DNA of 64,000 nt from Kingella denitrificans ATCC 33394 (lineage in GTDB: Bacteria; Pseudomonadota; Gammaproteobacteria; Burkholderiales; Neisseriaceae), in contig NZ_GL870929.1 in assembly GCF_000190695.1 (NCBI RefSeq), positions 709,976 to 773,975 of the forward strand, read 5' to 3'. Positions 36,443 to 45,793 of the stretch are shown here, in pieces (the stretch's first letter is position 1; every line of letters starts with the position of its first letter). Both the position numbers and the translations under genes were made by a program. Under the pieces are notes generated by a model, which had not been told where the DNA came from, ran no database searches, and saw nothing but the letters and a program-made list of their open reading frames with translations.

Positions 36443-36856
36443 ATGCCGAGCGTAAACAAAATAGAACTGATGGGCAATTTGGGTCAAGACCCCGAAATCC
36501 GCTACTTCCCCGACGGCACGCCCGCCGCCAAAATCTCGCTGGCCGTGAGCGAGACGTGGACGGACAAAAACACCGGCCAAAAGCAGGAGCGCACCGAGTG
36601 GTTTACCGTGCTGTTCCGTAACAAGTTGGCCGAAACGGTCGGCCGCTACCTGCACAAGGGCGACACGCTTTTAGTGTGGGGCAGGATCCAGTCGCGCCAA
36701 TTCACCGACAAAACGGATGCCGCGCGGACGGTCTGGGAAGTCCATGCCCATGAAATGCAAATTATCCGCACCAAAGATGCCGCCCCGCCTGCCGCCGTAC
36801 CCAATGCCCATCCGTTTGACGATAATGGGGAAGATCCAGAATACGTCGGCATGTAA
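36443..36856 (+). CDS. ssb: Single-stranded DNA-binding protein
   Basis: 137 residues from ATG at 36443 (MPSVNKIELMGNLGQDPEIR). The OB fold (KISLAVSETWTDKNTGQKQE, TEWFTVLFRNKLAETVGRYL, LLVWGRIQSRQFTDK) is clear. The C-terminal tip PEYVGM lacks the usual DDDIPF, so binding to host SSB partners may be altered; this is common in element-borne SSBs. It protects single-stranded transfer DNA. A DUS pair terminator follows. Confidence 0.92.
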   Translation: MPSVNKIELMGNLGQDPEIRYFPDGTPAAKISLAVSETWTDKNTGQKQERTEWFTVLFRNKLAETVGRYLHKGDTLLVWGRIQSRQFTDKTDAARTVWEVHAHEMQIIRTKDAAPPAAVPNAHPFDDNGEDPEYVGM

Positions 36857-36877
36857 CCCATATCCTTTCAAAACCGC

Positions 36878-36919
36878 AAAAGCAGCCTGCACTTTTCTAC
36901 GGACGTGCAGACTGCTTTT
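36878..36919 (+). terminator. Inverted DUS pair after ssb
   Basis: AAAAGCAGCCTGCAC (36878-36892) and GTGCAGACTGCTTTT (36905-36919) form a 15-bp stem with one mismatch and a T-run. Confidence 0.7.
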
Positions 36920-36950
36920 TTTCTTATTCGCCGCACCATAAGGAATCCTG

Positions 36951-38990
36951 ATGAAATCCAAAAAACTGCCCGCCGTTCTGTTTTTCCTGTTTGTTTGGAC
37001 ACCGCTATCGCTGGCTGCCGGGCTGTATGTCGGCGCGATCGTCTTTATCGGCAAAGCTTCGCTGAAAGCCGAACCCAGCCTGACCTTGTTACCGAAGGCA
37101 TGGGCGGCAGCCAAACTCTCCGCCACGACCAAACAGGCTTTAATGATGGGGACGGCTGCCGCCGCACTGGCCGCACTGGTGCCGATAGTATTTTTTGCCG
37201 TTTTACTGCTGATGAAGCCCAAGCGCGAGCTGCACGGCTCGTCCCGCTTTGCCACAGCTGCCGAAATTGCCCAAGCAGGGCTGCTAATGCCACCGAAAAA
37301 ATACCGCAAAGCCGAATATCCCGACATTTTGGTCGGCAAATTCAAGGGCAAATACCTGCGCTGGGCTTCCAACGAATTTATGTTCCTCGCCGCACGCACT
37401 CGTTCGGGCAAAGGCGTGAGCACCGTTGTGCCCAACTGCCTGCACTATGCGCACAGCATGGTGATTTACGACCCCAAGCTGGAAAACTATCTGATTAGTG
37501 CAGGTTTCCGTGCAACGATGCTGAAACAGAAAGTCTTTCTGTTCAACCCGTCCGGCAAAATGCCCGAACACGAAACCAATCCTACTCAGCCGCCGATGTC
37601 GCACCGCTGGAATCCGATGACCTACATCCGCCGCAACCCGCTCTATGCCTACAAGGATTTGAGCAATATGGCGAAAATCCTAATTCCCAAATCACCCAAA
37701 GACACGGGCACATCCAACTTCTTTACCGATAACGCACGCAAGCTGTTTGTCGGGCTGGGATTGTATCTGATTGAAACCGAAAGCGAGCGCGATTTGGCCG
37801 ACTACCGGCAGCGCACTACGCTGACCAACCTGTTCAAGCTGACCGTTCCGCAAGACGGCAGCACGCTGTTTGAGTGGATTAAAAACGAACTGGACAGCCG
37901 CAACGAAGCCAGAAAGCCATTGAGCGAACAGGCACAGACACTGTTGCGTGCCTTTGCCAACAGCAATGCAAAATCGGGCAACGACGTACTCTCCACTATG
38001 ACCACGCCGCTGGGCATCTTCCTTGACCCGGTGGTGGAAGCAGTTACCTCTGCCGATGATTTCCGTTTAGACAAAGTTCGCCAAGAGTTGATGACCATTT
38101 ATGTAGGTGTGATTCCGACAGAAGCCGAAACGTTCAGCCGCCTGCTCAATCTGTTTTTCAGTCAGTTGGTGAACGTCAATGTGGAACAGGGACTGCCTGA
38201 AAACAACATCGTGCGCGGCAAGACCAAATTCCCCTACCAGTGCCTGCTGCTGATGGACGAATTTACCGCTCTGGGCGCAGTGCCCGCGATTAGCGAAGGC
38301 GTGTCCTACATCGCAGGCTACGGGCTTCGGCTGCTTATCATCATCCAAGCCCCAAGCCAAGTGGAAGCCGTGTACGGCCGCGACAATATGCGGACGTTTT
38401 TCACCAACTTCACCATGCGTGTCTTTTTCACGCCGCGTGAACAGTGGGAGGCGGAGGAATACAGCAAAATCATCGGTGATGAAACTTTCAAGGCCAAAAG
38501 CCGTTCCAGCAGCATGGGCAAAGGCAGCAGTACCAGCACTTCAGACCAACGGCGTGCGGTAATGAATCCGGACGAAATCAAACGGATGCCGATGGAAAAC
38601 TGTGTCATAGACATGGCGGGCGTGCCTGCCGTGTATGCCGAAAAAATCGTCTATTGGCGCGACCCCGTATTCAAAGAACGTGCATTGATGCCGCCGCCGC
38701 AAATCCCCGTGCTGGAAGTGGTACTCAAACAGGGCAGACATAACAGTATTGCCCCTGCGCGCACCGAGGACATCCCCGCCGAAGAACTTCCCGCCACCGA
38801 CCCGAAAACCATCGGTAATGCGGCGGAGATGGCCTTTTGCTTGGCCAAAGGCAATGTCCGCGCAGGCGACGGCCAAGATTTCATCATCCGGCAGGCGGAA
38901 ATTGCCGCTGAAGCCTTTTTCGTGGACAGCCGTCCGCTGTTGGCAAGACTACTCGACCATGTCGGCAAACTGGAAAAGCAGGCTGCCTGA
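36951..38990 (+). CDS. virD4: VirD4/TraG coupling protein
   Basis: 679 residues. Two N-terminal transmembrane helices (AVLFFLFVWTPLSLAAGLYV and AAALAALVPIVFFAVLLLM), Walker A ARTRSGKGVS (about residue 150), Walker B LLLMDEFTALG (about residue 433) and the downstream GLRLLIIIQAPSQVEAVYG define the T4SS coupling protein that delivers the relaxosome to the channel. SD AAGGAATCC; the large polyvalent gene follows 19 bp later. Confidence 0.94.
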   Translation: MKSKKLPAVLFFLFVWTPLSLAAGLYVGAIVFIGKASLKAEPSLTLLPKAWAAAKLSATTKQALMMGTAAAALAALVPIVFFAVLLLMKPKRELHGSSRFATAAEIAQAGLLMPPKKYRKAEYPDILVGKFKGKYLRWASNEFMFLAARTRSGKGVSTVVPNCLHYAHSMVIYDPKLENYLISAGFRATMLKQKVFLFNPSGKMPEHETNPTQPPMSHRWNPMTYIRRNPLYAYKDLSNMAKILIPKSPKDTGTSNFFTDNARKLFVGLGLYLIETESERDLADYRQRTTLTNLFKLTVPQDGSTLFEWIKNELDSRNEARKPLSEQAQTLLRAFANSNAKSGNDVLSTMTTPLGIFLDPVVEAVTSADDFRLDKVRQELMTIYVGVIPTEAETFSRLLNLFFSQLVNVNVEQGLPENNIVRGKTKFPYQCLLLMDEFTALGAVPAISEGVSYIAGYGLRLLIIIQAPSQVEAVYGRDNMRTFFTNFTMRVFFTPREQWEAEEYSKIIGDETFKAKSRSSSMGKGSSTSTSDQRRAVMNPDEIKRMPMENCVIDMAGVPAVYAEKIVYWRDPVFKERALMPPPQIPVLEVVLKQGRHNSIAPARTEDIPAEELPATDPKTIGNAAEMAFCLAKGNVRAGDGQDFIIRQAEIAAEAFFVDSRPLLARLLDHVGKLEKQAA

Positions 38991-39009
38991 AACCCTTAAG
39001 GAATAAATC

Positions 39010-42000
39010 ATGACGATAACCTACGAAACCGACTACGACGAAGTCCGTAACGCACTGACCTACCTTGACCCCAACGACCGGGAAACCTGGTGGAAAGTCG
39101 GGGCGGCACTCAAATCCGAATTTGACGAAGGCGGCCGGGGCCTTTGGGAAGATTGGAGCCGCAGCTACCCGAAATGGAACGAGCGCGAATCGAACGCGCA
39201 GTGGAAAAGTTTCAAGTACGGCCACATCCATATCGGCACGCTGTTCCATATGGCCAAGGCCAACGGCTTTACCTTTTCGCAAAGTTACCGCACCCCAACT
39301 GCCGAAGAAACAGCGCATAGGGAAGCCGAGTGGGCGGTCAAACGCGAAGTGCAGGATGCATGGGATAAAGTATCACGCGATCATGCGGCCAGAACGGCGA
39401 ATATCGTTTGGGAAAATGCCAATACCCGCCCGGCCGATGCCGGATTTCCCTACCTGCGCGACAAAGGCATTGCCGACCCCGCTGTTTTGGCCAATGCCCG
39501 TATCAACCGCTTCAAAGACGAAGACCGTCTGGTCATTCCGATGTACGACCGCCCGAACCATATCGTCAACCGCCAGGCCATCGATGCAAACGGCGGCAAA
39601 TTCTTCCTGCCAGGCGGAGAAGTGGGCGGCGCGTACGGCAAAATCGCCGCCCCGAACAGCGACTGGACGGGCGGCGTGTATTTGGCCGAAGGGTTTGCCA
39701 CCGCCGCCAGCATCCATATGGCCACCGGCAAGCCCGTCGTCATTGCCTTTAATGCGGGCAACCTGCCCAAAGTCGCCGCCAAAATGGCCGCTATGCTGCC
39801 GGAAAACGCCCCCGTCTACATCGCCGCTGACAATGATGCCAGCCAAACGGGCATAAAAAAAGCCGCCGAAGCCGCACAGGTGCTCGGCAACCGCGCCCGG
39901 GTGGTGATGCCCGAATTTACCGGGGATGAGATTGCGCGTTTCCAACAAAAACACGGACAGGACAGTCGGCCCAGCGACTTCAACGATTTGCACGAGCTGC
40001 GAGGACTGGATGCCGTACAAAGTGCATTGAACCGGCCGCTTGCCCCAGAAACGTTGCCCGAAACGGCGGCGGTACGTCATGAAGAAGTGCGCGAACACAA
40101 TAACGCGCAAGCCATCGCAGGGCTTGAACCGGCCGAAGCACAGCAGCTTTTTGAAGCCGAATTAGGCAAAATCAACAACGTCAAAATCCGCGATTCAGTG
40201 AAGCGCGAATTGGCGGCGCGCGATGTGGGTTTCAGGCTGCCGGAACGGCAAAAGCAGCCAGCACCGGCCCAAACGGCACTGCCCGGATCGTCCCAAGGTT
40301 TGAATGAAGGGCCGGATACGCCGTTTACCCGGGCGGTCGACGATGTGGTCAGCGGTAACGTATCCGCAGGCTACATCGCCCTCGGTACGACGCCCGACGT
40401 GCTGCAAATGCTGGGTGTCCCGCAGGGCAAAGTCCGTATTTCGGGCGGCACGATTGAAAAAGCGATGGCGAAATATATCGGACGTTCGCACAACTACGAC
40501 CAAAACGACCATTGGGTCCGCCCGGGTGATTTAAAGCAGTTGCAAAGCCAAATGAACGATCCGATCGCTATATTCCAATCAGCCACCAATGCCCATTCCC
40601 TGGTTGTGCTGACGGAATTATACGAATACGAAGACAATAAAGAAAAGCCCATGATTGCAGCCTTGCATATCAATAAGGGCAAGGGCAAGCATGGTGCTGA
40701 TTTGATTAACGTGAGCAGTGTTTACGGCAGATCAGATATGCAGCTCGTGCGAGCGTTCGACACAGATTTGCTTTATGCAAACGAAAAGAAAGTTCAAGAT
40801 TTTTTGACTACCCATCCGCTTCAATTGCATTGGGATATTACGTCTAGCTCCGAACTTTCTATGCGTAATATTAAAACAGAAATGGATTTGGTGCAATGGC
40901 AAAATGCGCAAAAACAGCCAATTCAGCCAAATCCGCAACAATCCATCCCACGGGAACCGGTTCGGCGCGACGGATTGGTGCAGCCTGAAAAGCAGCCTGC
41001 ACCCGAAAAATCCGCCGCACATTCCGAACGCGCGCCGTGGAATGACTTTCCTCCCCTAATCCGTAACGGCACATTGGAAGAACTCAAAAACAGCGAAAAC
41101 TATCAGGCGGCCAAAGCTGGCGATAGCAAAGCAGCTTTGAGTTTGGTACAATCACTGCTCAATGAGCAAACCATTGCCGAAATTCAGGAAATGGCCGGCG
41201 GACGCGAGCCGGTGATTGTTGCGGTACGGGCAGAAGAATCTGCCGGGCGCAATAAGATTCCATTTATGATGGCGAGAGCATTATCCAGCCAAACAGGTTG
41301 GCAGGTGGACACAAAACTCTTTCAAGCCAACTTTGCGGGCCGCACAGGCACAGATGCCGTTTACCGTTTGGCCAATCCGCCAATATTCAGGGGCGACGTG
41401 CAGGCGGGACGCGATTATTTGATTGTGGACGACAATTCCACAATGGGCGGTACAATCGCATCATTGCGCGGTTATATTGAAAACCGCGGCGGACACGTTA
41501 TCGGCGCGGCCGTGATGAGTGCGCGCGAAACCGGCCTGGATATTGTGCCGACACAAAAGCAATTGGACGACATTCAAAGAAAACATGGAGATGCACCCAA
41601 TGATTACTGGACAAACACCTTCGGATACGGCATTGACCACCTCACAAGAGGCGAGGCAGGTACAATTCGCACATCCCCGTCTTTTGACCGACTCAGAAGT
41701 GGAATTGATGCTGCAAGACTTCAACGAAGCGAACGAATGGGCGATAGAGGAATTGCGCAGAAATCCGTGGACACCGCGCAAAGCCCCGAGCCAAAACACC
41801 TGAACCGCAACCCCAGAACAGCCGATGACAAACCGTTATCGGCTGTTTCTTTTGCCCAAAAGGAAAACATCATGACCGACCTGTCCCCCGAACAAATCCG
41901 CAGCTATGCGCAGCGCATTGCCAACATTACCGACGAAGCCGACCGCAACGCCGCCATCGACGAATTTGCCGAAAGTCACGGCACCAATATCCGCCGCCAA

Positions 42001-44574
42001 GTCGGCGAAATCCTGCAGGAGCAGGCAGCGCGGGTGGTTTCCGGGCAAACTGAAAACCTGACCGGAACGCAGCCGGATACCACACACACAGCCGCCGAAC
42101 AAGCGGCTGTTTCCTTATCTGCAACGGACAAAACCACCCCGGTAGAAAAACACTATTCCGAGCAAATCATTGACCAGCTGACAGAACAGCACGGCTGGAA
42201 AAAGCAGGATGCCCTAACCGCCCAAAAAACCTTTCAAGGCATTAAGGAAGGCGGCATGCTCAACCCCGACGGCAACCATGTTATGTATGCCCGTTTCAAT
42301 GAAACGGGGCGCTATCTTGCCTTAGAAAGCGGTTGGGACACCGTATTCGACATTGATGCACGCGATATCGCCCCTCCTGCCGCTGCCGAAGTGTTTGACC
42401 GTTATGCCGGACAATACGCACGCCAAAATACCGTGCCATCGTGGGACGAAATGTTTCGAGAGCTGCACAATAGCAGCAATCTGTATTGGGAACGTCAGGA
42501 AGCAGAACAATCGCCACAGCAACCGGACACTCCGAACATGGAGCAACAGCTCAAGACGGAACTTGAGAATACCGCCTTGCCCGAAAATATGTATTTTGAA
42601 ACGGAAACATTGTCCAATGGCCGGGCTATCGCCCGTATCCAAATACAGGGCTACGACAATGAAATCATGCTGGATAAACTGGAGCAAGGCGGTTATATCG
42701 CTACGTTTAATGATTTCCATTTGGAGTTTAACCAGTTGTCTGCCCTTCGGGAAATGACTTCCCGATTAGAGCGTGAATACCGTGAATACATGGAATACAT
42801 GGAGAATCAGGCCATGCGTGAAACCGCTGAAAATCCCACCCAAACAGCCGCCGAACAAGCGGCTGTTTCCGCATCCGACTCACCGGAACCGCAGGTTGCC
42901 ACAGAACAGGCCGCCGATACGCAACCTGAATCTGCCGCCGAAACCGTGCCGGACGAAGAAAACGGCATCGAATTTGACGGTGAAGCGCAGGATTTGGAAC
43001 AAGAAGCACCTGAAGCCGGACCCACTTTCAGGCAGCCTGAAAACCCCGCACCTGAACGGGAAACCATTACTGCCGAAGAAGTTCGGCAGAACCTGGCGCG
43101 TGCCAGGGCGGCGGAAGCACTTGAACGGCAGGATGGGCAAAAGCAGCCTGTACCCGAACGGCAGCCAGAAACCGTACCGCAGCAACAGGAAACCCGCCCT
43201 CAAACTGCACCGGAAGCCGACTTGGGCAGCCTGTTTGACGAAACCGCTCCGCAGCCTGCACGCGAACCTGCACCATCCGAAAATCCCTCCGTTCCGCAAA
43301 AACCCAAGCCTGTGCTGGATTTAGACTACGAAACCGCATCCGGTCTGAACCAACGCTATATTCGCATGGAAGGCAAATATCTCGATTTAAACAACCGCAC
43401 CACGGTAATGTTTGAAGACCAGGGCGGAAAAATCAAAACGGCGGCAGCCGATCCACAGGTTATCCGCGATATGCTGGACACGGCGCAGGCGAAAAACTGG
43501 GGAAGTATCAAAATTTCGGGCAGCCGCGAGTTTAAACAGGCGATGTGGCTGGAAGCGGAACTGCGCGGCATCCCCAGCACCGGCTACAAACCGGGCAGGG
43601 AGGATTTGGCTTTGCGCGACCAGTTGTTGGCCGATCGGCAGCGCAATGGTATTGAGCAAATTCAGCCGCAACAGTCAAGGCAGCCTGAAAACAGCTCAGT
43701 GCAGAGTTCGTCTGCCGAACCCCATTCGCAAGACAGAAAAGTACAGGCAGCCGAATATCAAAAAGGCGTTATGTTGCTGGAACACGGCGCGGCTCCGTAT
43801 CTGCATAATCCTGATAACCGTACGAACTATTTCGTGAAATACGAACAGGATGGTGAAATCCGGGAACGTTGGGGGGTGGAATTGGAGAGCGCGCTCACCG
43901 AAAGCGGTGCGCAGGCAGGCGACCGGATTGAAATTCATGACTTGGGTAGACAACCGGTAGTCGTGAACATACTCGTTCGGGATGAAAGCGGCAAAATCGT
44001 GCGTGATGAGCAGGGCAACAAAGTTTTTGAAGAAAAGGAAGTGGAAAAAAACCTGTTCAGGATAGAGGTACTGGAACGACAGCAGGACAGGCAGCCTGAA
44101 AACGTCCGTGTGCGGCAGAATGGCCCGCTGCCGGACCAAAGTGCCTTGGTGCATTCTGAAGCTGCCCAAGCAGCTGCAAAAGCAGATACGTCCAAAGAAA
44201 AAGTGCTCGCTGCCGAAATACAGCACCGTGCGGCACAATTTGCGAACGGACAGCAGCGTCCAACCGGCCAGGTTGCGGCAACGCCCAACCACGCTTTGGA
44301 GTCGGCACGCGCCCTGTACCAACAACAGTTGGGCAAAAGCCGCAAAGAGGTCAAGGCAACGGTGCAGTATCTGGAAAACATACAGCGCAAAATGACCGAA
44401 ACCCTGGAACCCGCCCTGCGCGACAGGCAGATGCAGCGTTTTTACGAAAGCGTGACCGCCGATATGAAATCCGGCAACATCCCCACACCCAAGCGCACTG
44501 CCGGACAGAATCAAACCCATCGGAATGAAACGCGGCATCCGGCACATGAACAGGAAAACGAGCAGGAAATGTAG
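39010..44574 (+). CDS. Large polyvalent protein: PriCT/Toprim primase-like, nuclease-like, PRTase-like, LPD7 and KfrB domains
   Basis: 1854 residues. Visible in order: a PriCT_2-like domain (residues 1-90, VGAALKSEFDEGGRG); a Toprim region with VYIAADNDAS (about 270); a MuF-C/EndoU-like segment (about 430-630); a phosphoribosyltransferase motif IVDDNSTMGGT (about 803); an EQIIDQLTEQHGW domain (about 1050); an LPD7-like domain (about 1433-1545); a KfrB-like domain with ERWGVELESALTE (about 1577-1695); a helical C-terminus. The domain mix is that of polyvalent proteins co-injected during conjugation. TAAEQAAVS occurs twice and several linkers are DUS-encoded (KQPAPE). It is preceded by virD4. 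Confidence 0.8.
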   Translation: MTITYETDYDEVRNALTYLDPNDRETWWKVGAALKSEFDEGGRGLWEDWSRSYPKWNERESNAQWKSFKYGHIHIGTLFHMAKANGFTFSQSYRTPTAEETAHREAEWAVKREVQDAWDKVSRDHAARTANIVWENANTRPADAGFPYLRDKGIADPAVLANARINRFKDEDRLVIPMYDRPNHIVNRQAIDANGGKFFLPGGEVGGAYGKIAAPNSDWTGGVYLAEGFATAASIHMATGKPVVIAFNAGNLPKVAAKMAAMLPENAPVYIAADNDASQTGIKKAAEAAQVLGNRARVVMPEFTGDEIARFQQKHGQDSRPSDFNDLHELRGLDAVQSALNRPLAPETLPETAAVRHEEVREHNNAQAIAGLEPAEAQQLFEAELGKINNVKIRDSVKRELAARDVGFRLPERQKQPAPAQTALPGSSQGLNEGPDTPFTRAVDDVVSGNVSAGYIALGTTPDVLQMLGVPQGKVRISGGTIEKAMAKYIGRSHNYDQNDHWVRPGDLKQLQSQMNDPIAIFQSATNAHSLVVLTELYEYEDNKEKPMIAALHINKGKGKHGADLINVSSVYGRSDMQLVRAFDTDLLYANEKKVQDFLTTHPLQLHWDITSSSELSMRNIKTEMDLVQWQNAQKQPIQPNPQQSIPREPVRRDGLVQPEKQPAPEKSAAHSERAPWNDFPPLIRNGTLEELKNSENYQAAKAGDSKAALSLVQSLLNEQTIAEIQEMAGGREPVIVAVRAEESAGRNKIPFMMARALSSQTGWQVDTKLFQANFAGRTGTDAVYRLANPPIFRGDVQAGRDYLIVDDNSTMGGTIASLRGYIENRGGHVIGAAVMSARETGLDIVPTQKQLDDIQRKHGDAPNDYWTNTFGYGIDHLTRGEAGTIRTSPSFDRLRSGIDAARLQRSERMGDRGIAQKSVDTAQSPEPKHLNRNPRTADDKPLSAVSFAQKENIMTDLSPEQIRSYAQRIANITDEADRNAAIDEFAESHGTNIRRQVGEILQEQAARVVSGQTENLTGTQPDTTHTAAEQAAVSLSATDKTTPVEKHYSEQIIDQLTEQHGWKKQDALTAQKTFQGIKEGGMLNPDGNHVMYARFNETGRYLALESGWDTVFDIDARDIAPPAAAEVFDRYAGQYARQNTVPSWDEMFRELHNSSNLYWERQEAEQSPQQPDTPNMEQQLKTELENTALPENMYFETETLSNGRAIARIQIQGYDNEIMLDKLEQGGYIATFNDFHLEFNQLSALREMTSRLEREYREYMEYMENQAMRETAENPTQTAAEQAAVSASDSPEPQVATEQAADTQPESAAETVPDEENGIEFDGEAQDLEQEAPEAGPTFRQPENPAPERETITAEEVRQNLARARAAEALERQDGQKQPVPERQPETVPQQQETRPQTAPEADLGSLFDETAPQPAREPAPSENPSVPQKPKPVLDLDYETASGLNQRYIRMEGKYLDLNNRTTVMFEDQGGKIKTAAADPQVIRDMLDTAQAKNWGSIKISGSREFKQAMWLEAELRGIPSTGYKPGREDLALRDQLLADRQRNGIEQIQPQQSRQPENSSVQSSSAEPHSQDRKVQAAEYQKGVMLLEHGAAPYLHNPDNRTNYFVKYEQDGEIRERWGVELESALTESGAQAGDRIEIHDLGRQPVVVNILVRDESGKIVRDEQGNKVFEEKEVEKNLFRIEVLERQQDRQPENVRVRQNGPLPDQSALVHSEAAQAAAKADTSKEKVLAAEIQHRAAQFANGQQRPTGQVAATPNHALESARALYQQQLGKSRKEVKATVQYLENIQRKMTETLEPALRDRQMQRFYESVTADMKSGNIPTPKRTAGQNQTHRNETRHPAHEQENEQEM

Positions 44575-44584
44575 TGTGTTTCCC

Positions 44585-44623
44585 AAAGCAGCCTGCACCA
44601 TAAAACACGGTGCAGGCTGCTTT
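44585..44623 (+). terminator. Inverted DUS pair terminator
   Basis: AAAGCAGCCTGCACC (44585-44599) and GGTGCAGGCTGCTTT (44609-44623), 15 bp with 9-nt loop, followed by T-run; 11 bp past the polyvalent gene. Confidence 0.82.
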
Positions 44624-44672
44624 TTTACGACCGTTTTCTGACCAATATAACAGATAGGAAAGGATAAAACCC

Positions 44673-45791
44673 ATGTCAATCCACCGCCAGATAGACGATT
44701 GGTTTCTCGGTTACGCCACCCGTGCCGTCCGCAGTAAAGAAAACCCGCTGCCTCGTATGCGCGGTGGCAGAGGTAAAGGACTGAAAACCGGCTTCGGCCT
44801 GCGCAACCTGGTTGCCGCCGCCAAAAAACACCCCGAAGTAATGGTCAAAATTCCCAAACGGTTAAGCCAAAACTCCAAAGGGTTGCGCGGCATCCGCAAT
44901 CATTTGGACTATGTTTCCCGCAACGGGGAGGTGGAGTTGGAAACACACACGGGCGAAAAATTGTACGGCAAAAAAGACGTAAAACGGCTGCTGCACCAAT
45001 GGCAGAAATCCGGTATCCCCGAAGAAAGTCGCCACCGCGAAGCCATAAACATCGTGTTGTCTATGCCCGCAGGCACGCCGCCGGAAGCCGTCAAGAACGC
45101 CGCACGCGAGTTTGCCGCCGAACAGTTCCCGAACAACCAATATGCCTTTGCCTTGCATCACGAAGCCGAGCGGGAAGGCGAACCGCCGCATCCGCACGTC
45201 CACTTGTGTGTGCTGATGCAGAACGATATGGGTGAACGGCTCAACCCGCGCAAGAATGATTTGTTTGAGTGGCGCGTCCGCTTTGCCGAAAAACTGCGGG
45301 ACGAAGGCGTGCAATGCGCCGCCACCAAACGGCCGCAGCGCGGCAAGACGCAGAAAGCGGAGAATAGCATTGTCCGAGCCGTAAAACAGCGTGGTGTACA
45401 GCCTGAACGGGTCAAGCAGTGGCAAATCGAATTGGCGGCCGCCATTAAAGAGCAGCGCGCACCGGTCCACCCTTATTTGGACAAAGCCGTCAAAACCCGG
45501 GACGAATTGGCGCAGGAATACGCACAAATCGCTCAAGCCCTGTACCGGCAGGGTTACAAGACAGAAGCACGGCTGATTGGCCAGCTGAAGCGGCAGCTTG
45601 ATACGCAGGATTTCACGACCCGAATGCAGCAGAGCTACCGCACGGAAAATGCCAAAATTAGGTTCGGCCAAATGTCGCAACCTGAAAAGCAGCCTGCACC
45701 CGAAATCCCGAAAAAGCAGCCTGCACCCGAAAGGCAGCCTGCAAAACACCGTTCCGCCGAGACCGACCAAGACTACGAAAGCGAGCGTTGA
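44673..45791 (+). CDS. MOBP-type relaxase
   Basis: 372 residues. Motif III is PHPHVHLCVL (about residue 173), the metal-binding His cluster of MOBP relaxases; motif I is likely HLDYVSRNG with the nucleophile Tyr near residue 79; NQYAFALHHEAEREG adds the conserved strand. The enzyme nicks oriT and remains bound to the 5' end during transfer. The C-terminal 35 residues are mostly three tandem uptake sequences translated as KQPAPE/RQPA. Upstream starts are absent; SD AAAGGA. Confidence 0.9.
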   Translation: MSIHRQIDDWFLGYATRAVRSKENPLPRMRGGRGKGLKTGFGLRNLVAAAKKHPEVMVKIPKRLSQNSKGLRGIRNHLDYVSRNGEVELETHTGEKLYGKKDVKRLLHQWQKSGIPEESRHREAINIVLSMPAGTPPEAVKNAAREFAAEQFPNNQYAFALHHEAEREGEPPHPHVHLCVLMQNDMGERLNPRKNDLFEWRVRFAEKLRDEGVQCAATKRPQRGKTQKAENSIVRAVKQRGVQPERVKQWQIELAAAIKEQRAPVHPYLDKAVKTRDELAQEYAQIAQALYRQGYKTEARLIGQLKRQLDTQDFTTRMQQSYRTENAKIRFGQMSQPEKQPAPEIPKKQPAPERQPAKHRSAETDQDYESER

Positions 45792-45793
45792 CC

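Noticed and set aside
43696..44679. Minus-strand frame over the end of the polyvalent gene
   Set aside because: Begins inside the DUS terminator and is Phe/Cys-rich; no domain seen.
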